Shown piece by piece: positions 25,487 to 34,188 of a stretch of 64,000 nucleotides of DNA. The DNA is from Pseudomonas peli (GTDB lineage Bacteria; Pseudomonadota; Gammaproteobacteria; Pseudomonadales; Pseudomonadaceae): assembly GCF_900099645.1 (NCBI RefSeq), contig NZ_FMTL01000002.1, positions 436,334 to 500,333 of the forward strand. The letters run 5' to 3'. The notes below the pieces were generated by a model that was not told the DNA's origin, ran no database searches, and saw only the letters and a list, made by a program, of their open reading frames with translations. Made by a program: the position numbers and the translations under genes. Each line of letters begins with the position of its first letter. Position 1 is the stretch's first letter.

Positions 25487-26988
25487 ATCACGGCGTGATC
25501 CTGCCCATTCTGCTGCCGATGTTTGCCGGCAGCCTGTTGCTGCTGGGTGCGGGCCTGAGCCTGCGGGTCAAACGCAGCCTGTCGCTGGTGGCAACCCTGT
25601 TGCTGCTGCCATTGAGCGGCTATCTGCTCTGGCTGGCTGATCAGGACGTGCTGCAGGTGTATGCCGCCGGTAACTGGGCGGCGCCGTTCGGCATCATCCT
25701 GCTGCTCGATCGGCTGAGCGCCTTGTTGCTGGTGGTCACGGCGGTGCTGGGTAGCTTTGCCCTGTTGTATGCGGTGCGGGGCGACGATGAGCGCGGGCAG
25801 AGTTTTCATGCGCTGTTCCAGTTTCAGCTGATGGGCATCAACGGCGCCTTCCTCACGGGTGATCTGTTCAACCTGTTCGTGTTCTTCGAAATCCTGCTGA
25901 TCGCCTCCTATGCGCTGCTGGTGCATGGCGGTGGGGCAGAACGGGTGCGCGCGGGGCTGCATTACGTGGTACTGAACCTGGTGGGGTCGGCGTTCTTCCT
26001 GCTCGCCGTGGGCGTGCTGTATGGCATCACCGGCACCCTGAACATGGCTGATATGGCCATTCGCGTGGCGGCTGCCGGGCCGGATGATGCGGCGCTGCTG
26101 GGCGCTGCCGGCTTGCTGCTGCTGGTGGTGTTTGGCCTCAAGGCGGCGTTTCTGCCACTGTATTTCTGGCTGCCCAAGGCCTATGCCTCGGCCACTGCGC
26201 CGGTCGCCGCGCTGTTTGCGATCATGACCAAGGTCGGCCTGTATTCGATCATCCGCGTGTACACGCTGATCTTCGGTGACGAGGCCGGCAGCCTGGCCAA
26301 CATGGCCAACGACTGGCTCTGGCCGATTGCCTTGCTGACCCTGGCACTGGGTGTGATCGGTGCACTGGCCGCCGTTAGCTTGCAGGGGCTCCTGGCGTAT
26401 CTGGTGGTGGTATCGGTGGGCACTTTGCTCGCCGGCATTGCCATCGGCACTGAGCAAGCCCTGGCCGCAGCCCTGTATTACCTGGTGCACAGCACCTGGG
26501 TGGCCGGTGGGCTGTTCCTGCTGGCTGATCTGATTGCCCGTCAGCGCGGCGATAAGCAGGCGCTGCTGGTGCAAGGTCCCGCGCTGCAGAACCCGCACCT
26601 GCTCGGCGGCCTGTTCTTCTTCGGCGCGATTGCAGTGGCCGGCCTGCCGCCGCTGTCTGGGTTTATCGGCAAGCTGTTGCTGCTGCGCTCGCTGGAGCCG
26701 GGCGTGCAGGCGCTCATGCTGTGGCCCGTGGTGCTGGGCGGCGGCCTGCTGACCCTGGTGGCCCTCAGCCGTGCCGGTAGCATGCTGTTCTGGCGTGTCG
26801 GCTTGAGCCAGCTGGACAGTGCCGAGCTGGATTACGGCCGGCTGTTAGCCTGCGCTGGTTTGCTGCTGCTCAGCCTGGTGTTGATGGTTGGTGCCGCGCC
26901 GCTGCTGAGTTATGTCGAGGCTACCGCCAGCCAACTGCATGACTTGGCGCTGTACCGGCAAATCATCGAATCGGGAGCTGCACGATGA
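25483..26988 (+). CDS. shaD: Mrp/Sha antiporter subunit D
   Basis: 501 aa, about 14 helices, NuoM/N-like proton-channel subunit. Conserved stretches include the FEILLIASYALL and FGLKAAFLPLYFWLPKAYASA segments with a lysine in the presumed proton path, and LHYVVLNLVGSAFFL. Starts by ATGA overlap with shaC and ends by four-base overlap with shaE. Confidence 0.94.
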   Translation: MNHGVILPILLPMFAGSLLLLGAGLSLRVKRSLSLVATLLLLPLSGYLLWLADQDVLQVYAAGNWAAPFGIILLLDRLSALLLVVTAVLGSFALLYAVRGDDERGQSFHALFQFQLMGINGAFLTGDLFNLFVFFEILLIASYALLVHGGGAERVRAGLHYVVLNLVGSAFFLLAVGVLYGITGTLNMADMAIRVAAAGPDDAALLGAAGLLLLVVFGLKAAFLPLYFWLPKAYASATAPVAALFAIMTKVGLYSIIRVYTLIFGDEAGSLANMANDWLWPIALLTLALGVIGALAAVSLQGLLAYLVVVSVGTLLAGIAIGTEQALAAALYYLVHSTWVAGGLFLLADLIARQRGDKQALLVQGPALQNPHLLGGLFFFGAIAVAGLPPLSGFIGKLLLLRSLEPGVQALMLWPVVLGGGLLTLVALSRAGSMLFWRVGLSQLDSAELDYGRLLACAGLLLLSLVLMVGAAPLLSYVEATASQLHDLALYRQIIESGAAR

Positions 26989-27488
26989 AAGCACGTCGCT
27001 GGTTACCCCATCCGCTGCTGAGCGTGTGCCTGCTGTTGGTCTGGCTGCTGCTGATGAATGACCTGAGCCTGGGCCACTGGTTGCTCGGTGCGCTGCTCGG
27101 CTGGGCCATTCCGCTGTTGACCCAGGTGTTCTGGATCAACCCTCCACGGGTGCACAAACCGTTCAAGCTGTGCCTGTTTTTGCTGCGCATCCTCGGCGAT
27201 ATCATCACGGCCAACCTGCAGGTGGCCAAGCTGATCCTTGGGTCGACCGCCAAGCTGCGCCCAGCCTTCGTGGAAATTCCCATGCTGCTGGAAGATGAAC
27301 TGGCCCTGACCATGCTCACCAGCATTATTTCTCTGACCCCGGGCACGGTCTCTGCCGACCTCAGTGACGACCGTAAGATGCTCCTGGTGCACGGCCTGGA
27401 TGTGCCGGACCCTGACGCCTTGGTCGCAGAAATCAAACAGCGTTACGAAGCCCCCCTGCTGGAGGTGTTCACATGCTCGCCTACGTGA
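26985..27488 (+). CDS. shaE: Mrp/Sha antiporter subunit E
   Basis: 167 aa. Two or three N-terminal helices (about residues 8-30 and 32-48) and a soluble C-half with the MrpE signature LTMLTSIISLTPGTVSADLS. Required for complex assembly in characterised systems. Overlaps shaD by 4 bases and shaF by 16 bases. Confidence 0.93.
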   Translation: MKARRWLPHPLLSVCLLLVWLLLMNDLSLGHWLLGALLGWAIPLLTQVFWINPPRVHKPFKLCLFLLRILGDIITANLQVAKLILGSTAKLRPAFVEIPMLLEDELALTMLTSIISLTPGTVSADLSDDRKMLLVHGLDVPDPDALVAEIKQRYEAPLLEVFTCSPT

Positions 27489-27742
27489 TCCCGCTGTGCC
27501 TGATGATCATTGGCGTGGCCCTGGTGCTGACCATGGCGCGCCTGATCATCGGCCCGGATTTGCCCGACCGCATCCTGGCCCTGGATACCCTGTATATCAA
27601 CGCGATTGCCATGCTGGTGTTGCTCGGTATTTGGCTGGGATCGGACCTGTATTTTGAAGCCGCCCTGCTGATTGCGGTGATGGGCTTTATCGGCACGGTC
27701 GCAGTGGCCAAGTATTTGTTGCGCGGCGACATCATCGAGTAA
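27473..27742 (+). CDS. shaF: Mrp/Sha antiporter subunit F
   Basis: 89 aa, three helices. The MrpF pattern ARLIIGPDLPDRILALDTLYINAIA, then the YFEAALLIAVMGFIGTVAVAKYL segment, is clear. Its start lies inside the end of shaE (16-base overlap). Confidence 0.93.
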   Translation: MLAYVIPLCLMIIGVALVLTMARLIIGPDLPDRILALDTLYINAIAMLVLLGIWLGSDLYFEAALLIAVMGFIGTVAVAKYLLRGDIIE

Positions 27743-27765
27743 CAACGTTCTACGGAGACTGCTGA

Positions 27766-28098
27766 ATGGATACCTGGATCGAAGCGCTGGTGGCGCTGTT
27801 TCTGCTGATCGGCAGCCTATTCGCCTTGATCGGTGCGATTGGTTTGTACCGCCTGCCGGACTTTTTTATGCGCCTGCATGGCCCGACCAAAGCCAGCACC
27901 CTGGGCGTGGGCGGCATGGTGATCGCTTCGCTGATCTACTTCAGCTTTCGCGGTGAGGGCGTCAGTTTGCATGAGCTGCTGATTACCCTGTTTCTGTTTA
28001 TCACTGCCCCGGTCAGCGCCCACATGTTGGCCAAAGCCGCACTGCAGCAGAAGCTGCGGATCAGCGAGCAAACTCGCGGTAAGCCCTGGGAACAATAA
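27766..28098 (+). CDS. shaG: Mrp/Sha antiporter subunit G
   Basis: 110 aa, three helices. The MrpG signature is present: FALIGAIGLYRLPDFFMRLHGPTKASTLGVGG. Starts 23 bases after shaF with a GGAGA ribosome site. Last gene of the antiporter operon; the EamA gene starts 84 bases later with no clear terminator, so read-through is possible. Confidence 0.93.
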   Translation: MDTWIEALVALFLLIGSLFALIGAIGLYRLPDFFMRLHGPTKASTLGVGGMVIASLIYFSFRGEGVSLHELLITLFLFITAPVSAHMLAKAALQQKLRISEQTRGKPWEQ

Positions 28099-28181
28099 GC
28101 CCACACAGTTCAAGGCGCTGACTGTATCTGTCGGCGTCGCGTATGCCTCTCTACACTGCAGCCTTTAGTCAGGGGCTTGGT

Positions 28182-29087
28182 ATGCAAGAGCGGGAAAGGG
28201 GCATCGCGATCATCTGCCTGGTGATCGCCATGGCGCTGTGGGGTAGTTCCTTTATTGCGCTGAAACTGGCCTTTGCCGAATTGCCGCCGCTGTGGGTGAT
28301 CTTCGGCCGTATGGCCCTGGGCAGCCTGGTGTTTCTGCTGGCCTGGCGCTGGCGCGGACAGATGCATTATCGCGCCGGTGACTGGAAGTACCTGCTTGGC
28401 CTGGCTGCCTGCGAACCCTGCCTGTATTTCCTCTTTGAAGCCCTGGCGCTGCAGCAAACCAGCGCCGCGCAAGCGGGCATGGTCACGGCTTTGCTGCCGC
28501 TGCTGGTGGCGGTGGGGGCGTTTGTCTTCCTGCGTGAACGGATCAGTCGCATCACCCTGTCGGGGTTTCTGATCGCCCTGGTCGGCGCCGTATGGCTGAG
28601 CCTGGCCGGCAGTGCCGACGAGCACGCCAGTAACCCCATCCTCGGCAACTTCTACGAGCTGCTCGCGATGCTCTGCGCCATGGGTTACACCCTGTTGCTC
28701 AAGCACTTGTCATCGCGCTATTCGCCCTTTCTGCTGACCGCCATGGTGGCCTTTGTCGGCACTGTTTTCTTTCTGCCTTTGGCCTGGTTCAGCGCGCCGT
28801 TGCCGACCAGCGTCAGCCCCATGGGCCTGGGCGCGGTGGCCTATCTGGGCATTCTGGTCACCGTGGGCGCTTATGGGCTCTACAACTTCGGCGTCAGCCG
28901 CTTGCCGGCCAGCCAGGCCTCAGGTTTTACCAACCTGATCCCGGTGTTCACCTTGCTGTTCGCCATACTGTTATTGGGCGAAAGCCTGAATAGCATGCAG
29001 ATGCTGGCAGCCGCCTTTGTGTTTGCCGGCGTGTTGTTGAGTCAGTGGCGAGGCGCGCGCGTGGTGCCCGCTGGTGTTCTGGATTAG
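28182..29087 (+). CDS. EamA/DMT-superfamily exporter
   Basis: 301 aa from ATG 28182 (AGGGG 6 bases upstream; a start at 28143 would add a poor extension). Ten predicted helices in two EamA repeats, beginning ICLVIAMALWGSSFIALKLAF and repeated at about residue 155. DMT exporters in this group often export amino acids or metabolites such as cysteine or O-acetylserine. It lies 10 bases before the cysteine-synthase-like gene and is presumably co-transcribed with it, so the two may share a substrate. Confidence 0.85.
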   Translation: MQERERGIAIICLVIAMALWGSSFIALKLAFAELPPLWVIFGRMALGSLVFLLAWRWRGQMHYRAGDWKYLLGLAACEPCLYFLFEALALQQTSAAQAGMVTALLPLLVAVGAFVFLRERISRITLSGFLIALVGAVWLSLAGSADEHASNPILGNFYELLAMLCAMGYTLLLKHLSSRYSPFLLTAMVAFVGTVFFLPLAWFSAPLPTSVSPMGLGAVAYLGILVTVGAYGLYNFGVSRLPASQASGFTNLIPVFTLLFAILLLGESLNSMQMLAAAFVFAGVLLSQWRGARVVPAGVLD

Positions 29088-29097
29088 GGGATAAGGT

Positions 29098-30192
29098 ATG
29101 AGCGATTCAAGAAGCTGGGCGCGCGAAGCGATCCGCATCATCGAGGCGGATTTTCAGCGCAGCGCCGACACCCACCTGATACCCCTGTCGCTGCCGGGAT
29201 TGCCCGGCGTCGAGCTGTATTTCAAGGACGAATCCAGCCACCCCACCGGCAGCCTCAAACACCGGCTGGCGCGATCGTTGTTTCTTTATGCGCTGTGTAA
29301 CGGCTGGCTCAAACCCGGCGCACCGGTGATCGAGGCGTCCAGTGGTTCCACGGCAATTTCCGAGGCCTATTTCGCCCGCTTACTGGGGCTGCCGTTTATC
29401 GCGGTGATGCCGGCCAGCACCTCGAAGGAGAAGATCGCACAGATCGCTTTCTACGGCGGCCAGAGCCATCTGGTGACTGATCCAACGCAGATATACGCCG
29501 AGTCTGAGCGCCTTGCGCGAGAGACCGGCGGGCATTTTATGGATCAGTTCACCTACGCCGAGCGCGCCACTGACTGGCGCGCCAACAACAACATCGCCGA
29601 GTCGATCTTCCAGCAGCTGCGCAGTGAACGTTTCCCTGAGCCTAGTTGGCTGGTGTCCAGCCCTGGCACCGGCGGCACTCTGGCGACGTTGGGGCGCTAT
29701 GTGCGTTATCGCCGCCACAACACTCAGGTGTTGTGCGCGGATGCCGAGCGTTCGGTGTTTTTCGATTACTACCGCACCGGTGATGCCAGCCTGTGCCTGA
29801 ACCACGGTTCGCGTATCGAAGGTATTGGCCGGCCACGGGTCGAGGCGTCCTTTCTGCCGACGGTGATCGATGCCATGTGCAAGGTGCCGGATGCCTTGTC
29901 GTTGGCCGCCATGCATTACCTGGCGCAGCGCCTGGGTCGGAAAGTGGGCGGCTCCAGCGGTACCAATCTGATTGGCGCGCTGCTGGTTGCACAGCGGATG
30001 GTCGCGGCGGGGGAGTCCGGTTCGGTGGTGGCGATTCTCTGCGATGGCGGTGAGCGCTATGCCGACACCTACTACGATTTCGCCTGGCTCAGTGCTCAGG
30101 GGTTCGAGCTGGCCGCGTTCATTACTGCTGTGGCGGACTGTGCCGAGCGTGGCATTCCTTTGCCTGCTGACCTGCCTACCGCCGGTCTATAG
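29098..30192 (+). CDS. PLP-dependent cysteine-synthase-fold enzyme (possible cysteine desulfhydrase)
   Basis: 364 aa. PLP-binding lysine K54 in [13 protein letters not shown], asparagine/serine loop in [19 protein letters not shown], and phosphate loop [12 protein letters not shown] near the C-terminus. This is the cysteine synthase / beta-family fold but is longer than CysK and CysM. The [18 protein letters not shown] segment is characteristic of a subgroup that, as I recall, includes Cds1-type L-cysteine desulfhydrases. Whether it makes or degrades cysteine cannot be decided. No N-terminal signal, so cytoplasmic. Downstream of the EamA exporter. A hairpin overlaps the stop codon. Confidence 0.8.
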   Translation: MSDSRSWAREAIRIIEADFQRSADTHLIPLSLPGLPGVELYFKDESSHPTGSLKHRLARSLFLYALCNGWLKPGAPVIEASSGSTAISEAYFARLLGLPFIAVMPASTSKEKIAQIAFYGGQSHLVTDPTQIYAESERLARETGGHFMDQFTYAERATDWRANNNIAESIFQQLRSERFPEPSWLVSSPGTGGTLATLGRYVRYRRHNTQVLCADAERSVFFDYYRTGDASLCLNHGSRIEGIGRPRVEASFLPTVIDAMCKVPDALSLAAMHYLAQRLGRKVGGSSGTNLIGALLVAQRMVAAGESGSVVAILCDGGERYADTYYDFAWLSAQGFELAAFITAVADCAERGIPLPADLPTAGL

Positions 30193-30205
30193 CTTAAACC
30201 GGCGG
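30179..30205. terminator. Hairpin overlapping the stop of the cysteine-synthase-like gene
   Basis: CCGCCGGT (30179-30186) pairs with ACCGGCGG (30198-30205), with the TAG stop inside the 11-nt loop. No T-run follows. Located in the convergent region before the dehydrogenase gene. Confidence 0.45.
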
Positions 30206-30252
30206 GCGGACTGAGTTGCGCCATGGGCTGATCAGTAACCAGCAGCGGCGTA

Positions 30253-31869
30253 TCAGGCTTCTGCAATCCCGAGCATGTCGCGAATCAGCGCTTCGGCCAC
30301 ACGAATGCCATCCACCCCGGCAGAGAGAATGCCGCCGGCGTAGCCGGCACCTTCACCAGCCGGGTACAGGCCGCGAACGTTGAGGCTCTGCATATCCGCG
30401 TCACGGGTAATGCGCAGTGGCGAAGAGGTGCGGGTCTCGATGCCGGTCAGCACCGCGTCATGCAGGTCGAAACCTTTGATCTGCTTGCCGAAGGCCGGCA
30501 GCGCTTCGCGGATCGCCTCGATGGCAAAGTCCGGCAATGCCAGGGCCAGGTCGCCCAGTTTGATTCCCGGTTTGTACGACGGCTCGACGCTGCCCAGTTC
30601 AGTAGAAGGCTTGCCGGCAATAAAGTCGCCGACCAGCTGTCCTGGCGCTTCGTAGTTGCTGCCGCCGAGCAGGTAGGCCTGAGATTCCAGCCGCTCCTGC
30701 AATTCCACACCGGCCAGTGGGCCGCCTGGGTAATCCTGCTCTGGAGTAATGCCGACGACGATGCCGGCGTTGGCGTTGCGTTCGTTGCGTGAGTACTGGC
30801 TCATGCCGTTTGTCACCACGCGGTTCGGCTCCGAGGTGGCCGCGACTACGGTGCCGCCTGGGCACATGCAGAAGCTGTAGACCGAGCGGCCGTTTTTGGC
30901 GTGGTGCACCAGTTTGTAGTCTGCAGCGCCGAGCTTGGGGTGGCCGGCGTATTTACCGAGGCGTGCGCGGTCGATCAGACCTTGCGGGTGCTCGATACGA
31001 AAGCCCACCGAAAACGGCTTGGCTTCCATAAAGACCTCGCGCTTATGCAGCATGCGGAAGGTGTCACGCGAGCTGTGGCCCAGGGCCAGGATCACCTGGC
31101 GGCTGAGAATCTGCTCGCCGCTGTCGAGCACCACGCCTTTGAGCTGGCCATCCTCGATCAGCACATCGCTGACGCGCTGCTGAAAACGCACTTCGCCGCC
31201 CAGCGCTTTGATCTCTTCACGCATGGTGGCGACCACGCCGGTGAGGCGGAAGGTGCCGATATGTGGCTTGCTGACGTAGAGAATTTCCTCTGGCGCGCCG
31301 GCTTTGACGAACTCCTGCAGCACCTTGCGCCCGTAATGTTTGGGGTCTTTGATCTGGCTGTACAGCTTGCCGTCGGAGAAGGTGCCGGCACCGCCCTCGC
31401 CAAACTGCACGTTGGACTCGGGGTTAAGCACGTTCTTGCGCCACAGGCCCCAGGTGTCCTTGGTGCGCTGGCGCACTTCGGTGCCGCGTTCCAGCACGAT
31501 GGGCTTGAGTCCGGCCTGGGCCAGAATCAGCGCGGCGAAAATCCCGCACGGGCCAAAGCCGACTACCAGCGGACGCTCTGCGAGGTTCTCGGACGCCATG
31601 CCGACTGGTTTGTAGGCGGTATCCGGGGTGACGCTGATATGCCGGTCATCGCTGAACGTGGCCAGCAGCGCCGCTTCATCGCGCAGCTCGCAGTCGATGG
31701 TGTAGATGAAGTGCATCTCACTGGATTTTTTGCGCGCATCGTAGCTGCGCTTGAACAAGGTGAAGTCGAGCAGCTCGCTGTCGGCGATGTCCAGGCGCTG
31801 GACGATGGCCGGGCGCAGGGCTTCTTCGGGGTGGTCGAGGGGCAGCTTGAGTTCAGTGATACGAAGCAT
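30253..31869 (-). CDS. FAD-dependent dehydrogenase (COG2509-type)
   Basis: 538 aa. An N-terminal domain of about 90 residues (with FTLFKRSYDARKKSSEMHF) precedes a Rossmann FAD-binding segment GFGPCGIFAALILAQAGL (about 105-122) with the ERG end of the dinucleotide fold. Further motifs include QFGEGGAGTFSDGKLYSQI and the C-terminal AGEGAGYAGGILSAGVDG. Resembles the widespread uncharacterised FAD-dependent dehydrogenases; no specific reaction is known to me. Convergent with the preceding gene and in the same direction as the GAPDH-like gene behind it, with 135 bases between. Confidence 0.85.
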   Translation of the reverse strand: MLRITELKLPLDHPEEALRPAIVQRLDIADSELLDFTLFKRSYDARKKSSEMHFIYTIDCELRDEAALLATFSDDRHISVTPDTAYKPVGMASENLAERPLVVGFGPCGIFAALILAQAGLKPIVLERGTEVRQRTKDTWGLWRKNVLNPESNVQFGEGGAGTFSDGKLYSQIKDPKHYGRKVLQEFVKAGAPEEILYVSKPHIGTFRLTGVVATMREEIKALGGEVRFQQRVSDVLIEDGQLKGVVLDSGEQILSRQVILALGHSSRDTFRMLHKREVFMEAKPFSVGFRIEHPQGLIDRARLGKYAGHPKLGAADYKLVHHAKNGRSVYSFCMCPGGTVVAATSEPNRVVTNGMSQYSRNERNANAGIVVGITPEQDYPGGPLAGVELQERLESQAYLLGGSNYEAPGQLVGDFIAGKPSTELGSVEPSYKPGIKLGDLALALPDFAIEAIREALPAFGKQIKGFDLHDAVLTGIETRTSSPLRITRDADMQSLNVRGLYPAGEGAGYAGGILSAGVDGIRVAEALIRDMLGIAEA

Positions 31870-31949
31870 GAAGGCGATCCACTTTCAGGGCCGGAGGCAA
31901 CCCGGCAGCTTTTAAAAGGCGACGATTATACGCCTGATCAGTGGTTAAA

Positions 31950-31976
31950 GGCCGCTGCCGATAAACGGCAGCGGCC
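31950..31976 (-). terminator. Terminator downstream of the GAPDH-family gene
   Basis: A perfect 11-bp stem, GGCCGCTGCCG (31950-31960) with CGGCAGCGGCC (31966-31976), is followed on the minus strand by a short T-run (TTTAA). It lies 28 bases past the stop of the dehydrogenase coded at 32005. Confidence 0.65.
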
Positions 31977-32004
31977 CGTCATGGGGCGCGCTCAACCCAT
32001 AGTG

Positions 32005-33012
32005 CTAGCGCACCTCAGGCTTTACCCAAGCCAGCATCACGTCGAGCATGCGGTTGGCGAAGGCCCACTCGTTGTCATACCAGGCCAAGACCTTGACCAG
32101 ATCGCCCTGCACGCGGGTGTGGCTGAGGTCGACCACGCAGGACACCGGGTAGCCGTTGAAGTCGCTGGACACCAGTGCCAGCTCGTTGCACTCCATCACC
32201 CCAGGCGGCAATTGCATAGCGCCGGCCTTTAGCGCGGCGTTGATCGCTTCACGGCTGGTCGGGCGTTCGCTGGTAAAGGTCAGATCGACCAGCGACACGT
32301 TGGGCGTCGGTACGCGTATCGACAGCCCATCCAAGCGGCCGATCAGCTCCGGCATGACCAGGCCGATGGCTTTGGCCGCACCGGTGCTGGTGGGGATCAT
32401 CGACAGCGCGGCGGCACGGGCGCGGTAGAGGTCGCTGTGGGTCTTGTCCAGCAGGTTCTGGTCATTGGTGTAAGAGTGGATGGTGTTGACCAGCCCCTGA
32501 CGAATGCCCACGGCTTCGTGCAGTACCTTGGCCATTGGTGCCAGGCAGTTAGTGGTGCAGGAGGCGTTGGACACAATCTGCTGATCGCCCAGCAGTTGAT
32601 GGTTAACGCCGTAGACCACGGTCAGGTCGGCGCTGTCCAGTGGGTGTGAGAGCAGCACGCGCGGGCTGCCGGCGCTGATGTGCTGTTCGACCTGTTCGCG
32701 CTTTTTCAGTTTGCCGGTGCATTCGAGCGCCAGATCCACCGCATGCTCACGCCAGGGCAGATTAGTCACTTCGCGCTCACGCAGCAGCTGGATCGGGTGG
32801 CCGTTTACCAGCAGGGTATCGCCGTCCAGGCTGATATCGCCAGGAAAGCGGCCGAAGGTGGAGTCGAAGCGGGTGAGGTGGGCGAGGGTGCTTTGCTCAC
32901 CCAGATCATTGATCGCGGTGAGGTGGATCTGCTGCTCCAGTTTGCGCTCGAACAACGCGCGCACCAGGCAGCGACCGATACGTCCATATCCATTGATAGC
33001 AATGCGCAGCAT
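32005..33012 (-). CDS. Glyceraldehyde-3-phosphate / erythrose-4-phosphate dehydrogenase family
   Basis: 335 aa. NAD-binding GYGRIG at residues 8-13, INDL near 35-38 (favours NAD), catalytic C152 in SNASCTTNC, and the downstream IHSYTNDQ with the catalytic histidine. The phosphate-binding segment PTSTGAAKA is normal. The VLLSHP stretch resembles Epd (erythrose-4-phosphate dehydrogenase) more than the glycolytic GAPDH, so I leave the choice open. It is a single gene away from pgk, fba or tkt, so it is probably an extra paralogue and not the main glycolytic enzyme. Confidence 0.85.
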   Translation of the reverse strand: MLRIAINGYGRIGRCLVRALFERKLEQQIHLTAINDLGEQSTLAHLTRFDSTFGRFPGDISLDGDTLLVNGHPIQLLREREVTNLPWREHAVDLALECTGKLKKREQVEQHISAGSPRVLLSHPLDSADLTVVYGVNHQLLGDQQIVSNASCTTNCLAPMAKVLHEAVGIRQGLVNTIHSYTNDQNLLDKTHSDLYRARAAALSMIPTSTGAAKAIGLVMPELIGRLDGLSIRVPTPNVSLVDLTFTSERPTSREAINAALKAGAMQLPPGVMECNELALVSSDFNGYPVSCVVDLSHTRVQGDLVKVLAWYDNEWAFANRMLDVMLAWVKPEVR

Positions 33013-33094
33013 AACGATATCCCTTTGGCTGTCTTCACTTGCAGCTTAGGCCAATCGTCTGCCGCTCGGCTGATCTATCTCAGCTATCTGATTG

Positions 33095-33766
33095 CTAATC
33101 GTTGCGCGCGCCGCCGAGGTAGGCGCAGCCCCGCAGGACTTGCCCATTAAGACGCAACTCGGCGCTCAGGTGCTGCACCGCACCACTCATGCCGTCGACG
33201 CAGCGCTGGCGGGCGACCCACAGATCCAGGCGTTGGCCGTTGGCTTCACTGCTGAGGTTAAGGCGGCCTTCGGGCAATTGCTCTTCCAGGTACGGCAGCG
33301 CCTGTGGCTCCTGACCTGGGCGATTGAGGATCAGACCCTGATTGCTTACCGCGATATTCCAATCCGGCTCGTGGCCGCTGGCACGCAGGAGGGTGCGGGC
33401 GAAGTTGATGTCTGTGCAGCCATGGCCTTCAGCCTGAACGCGGTACACCTGGCCCGGCACGAACTGGCCATCGACACCTTTCTGCGCATTGGCCTGCAGC
33501 TGGCCGCGCATATCGACATACAGCGTTGTGTGGCCATCATTGAATAGCGTGCTGGCATCGCTGCTCAGCTCGGCTGCGCTGTCTTCCTTGAGAATAAATT
33601 GACGTTGTTCCTGGCAGGGGCGAAACAGCAACTGGCCCGCGTTCAGGCTGAGCTCGCCCTGCATGCGCGTCTGCTCGATCACCGGCTCGGCGGGTTTGTC
33701 GGTAAACACCTGGCAGCTGGCGAGCAGTGGCAACAAGGCAAGGCAAAAAGGGCGGCTGAAACGCAT
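33095..33766 (-). CDS. Hypothetical lipoprotein, COG3650-like
   Basis: 223 aa from ATG 33766 (AGGAG 9 bases upstream; the open frame reaches 33793). Lipobox LASC with C18. The protein has two halves with cysteine pairs: an N-half beginning RTMQGELSLNAGQLLFRPC and a C-half with QRLDLWVARQRCVDGMSG and VLRGCAYLGG. This matches the COG3650-type envelope proteins, in which a domain of unknown function is repeated with an HslJ-like end, from memory. Role unknown. Single gene. Confidence 0.75.
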   Translation of the reverse strand: MRFSRPFCLALLPLLASCQVFTDKPAEPVIEQTRMQGELSLNAGQLLFRPCQEQRQFILKEDSAAELSSDASTLFNDGHTTLYVDMRGQLQANAQKGVDGQFVPGQVYRVQAEGHGCTDINFARTLLRASGHEPDWNIAVSNQGLILNRPGQEPQALPYLEEQLPEGRLNLSSEANGQRLDLWVARQRCVDGMSGAVQHLSAELRLNGQVLRGCAYLGGARND

Positions 33767-33945
33767 TGTGGCACTCCTGAAAAGTGCGCTCACGTTACCT
33801 AGGCCCCTGGCGTATCACAAGGGCATACCGCCACTGGTGACGGCATTTTCAGCCGCGTTCGTGGCGGGCTAGCCGTGTTAAGTCCGCTCGATAGGGCCTG
33901 AGTGGCGAGCTAGCTAAAACCCCGCAGCATGGGGGTCTGCATGTG

Positions 33946-33975
33946 TTGTCTTCGATTTAATCTACGCGTTATAAA
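33946..33975 (+). promoter_or_regulatory. Possible promoter for the chemoreceptor gene
   Basis: TTGTCT (33946-33951) and TATAAA (33970-33975) are separated by 18 bases. The transcription start would lie about 210 bases before the ATG. The rest of the 420-base gap (33767-34188) holds nothing I recognise. A sigma-28 promoter, usual for chemoreceptors, was not found. Confidence 0.35.
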
Positions 33976-34188
33976 TTTGGCGCTATTAATGTGACGCCCT
34001 GGCATGTCTCGTCGTCATGCTGTGCACTCCGGGTAATGCCTGGCGTGTGGTTTCAGCGTGATAGTTGCTGATTCCTTTCTAGCTACAGTTCGCCGAGTCC
34101 TCGGCAATCCCGTCCAGACGCGCTGCCACAACAATAACTCCAGCTGCTGATTTGGCTTTTGATACGTACGTTGGAGAGAGGCCGCTTT

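Noticed and set aside
25342..26598. 418-codon minus-strand frame opposite shaC/shaD
   Set aside because: Glutamine/histidine-rich low complexity, a shadow of hydrophobic codons on the other strand.
30901..32232. 443-codon plus-strand frame across the FAD dehydrogenase and the GAPDH-like gene
   Set aside because: It spans two well-supported minus-strand genes and the terminator between them, with no domain match.
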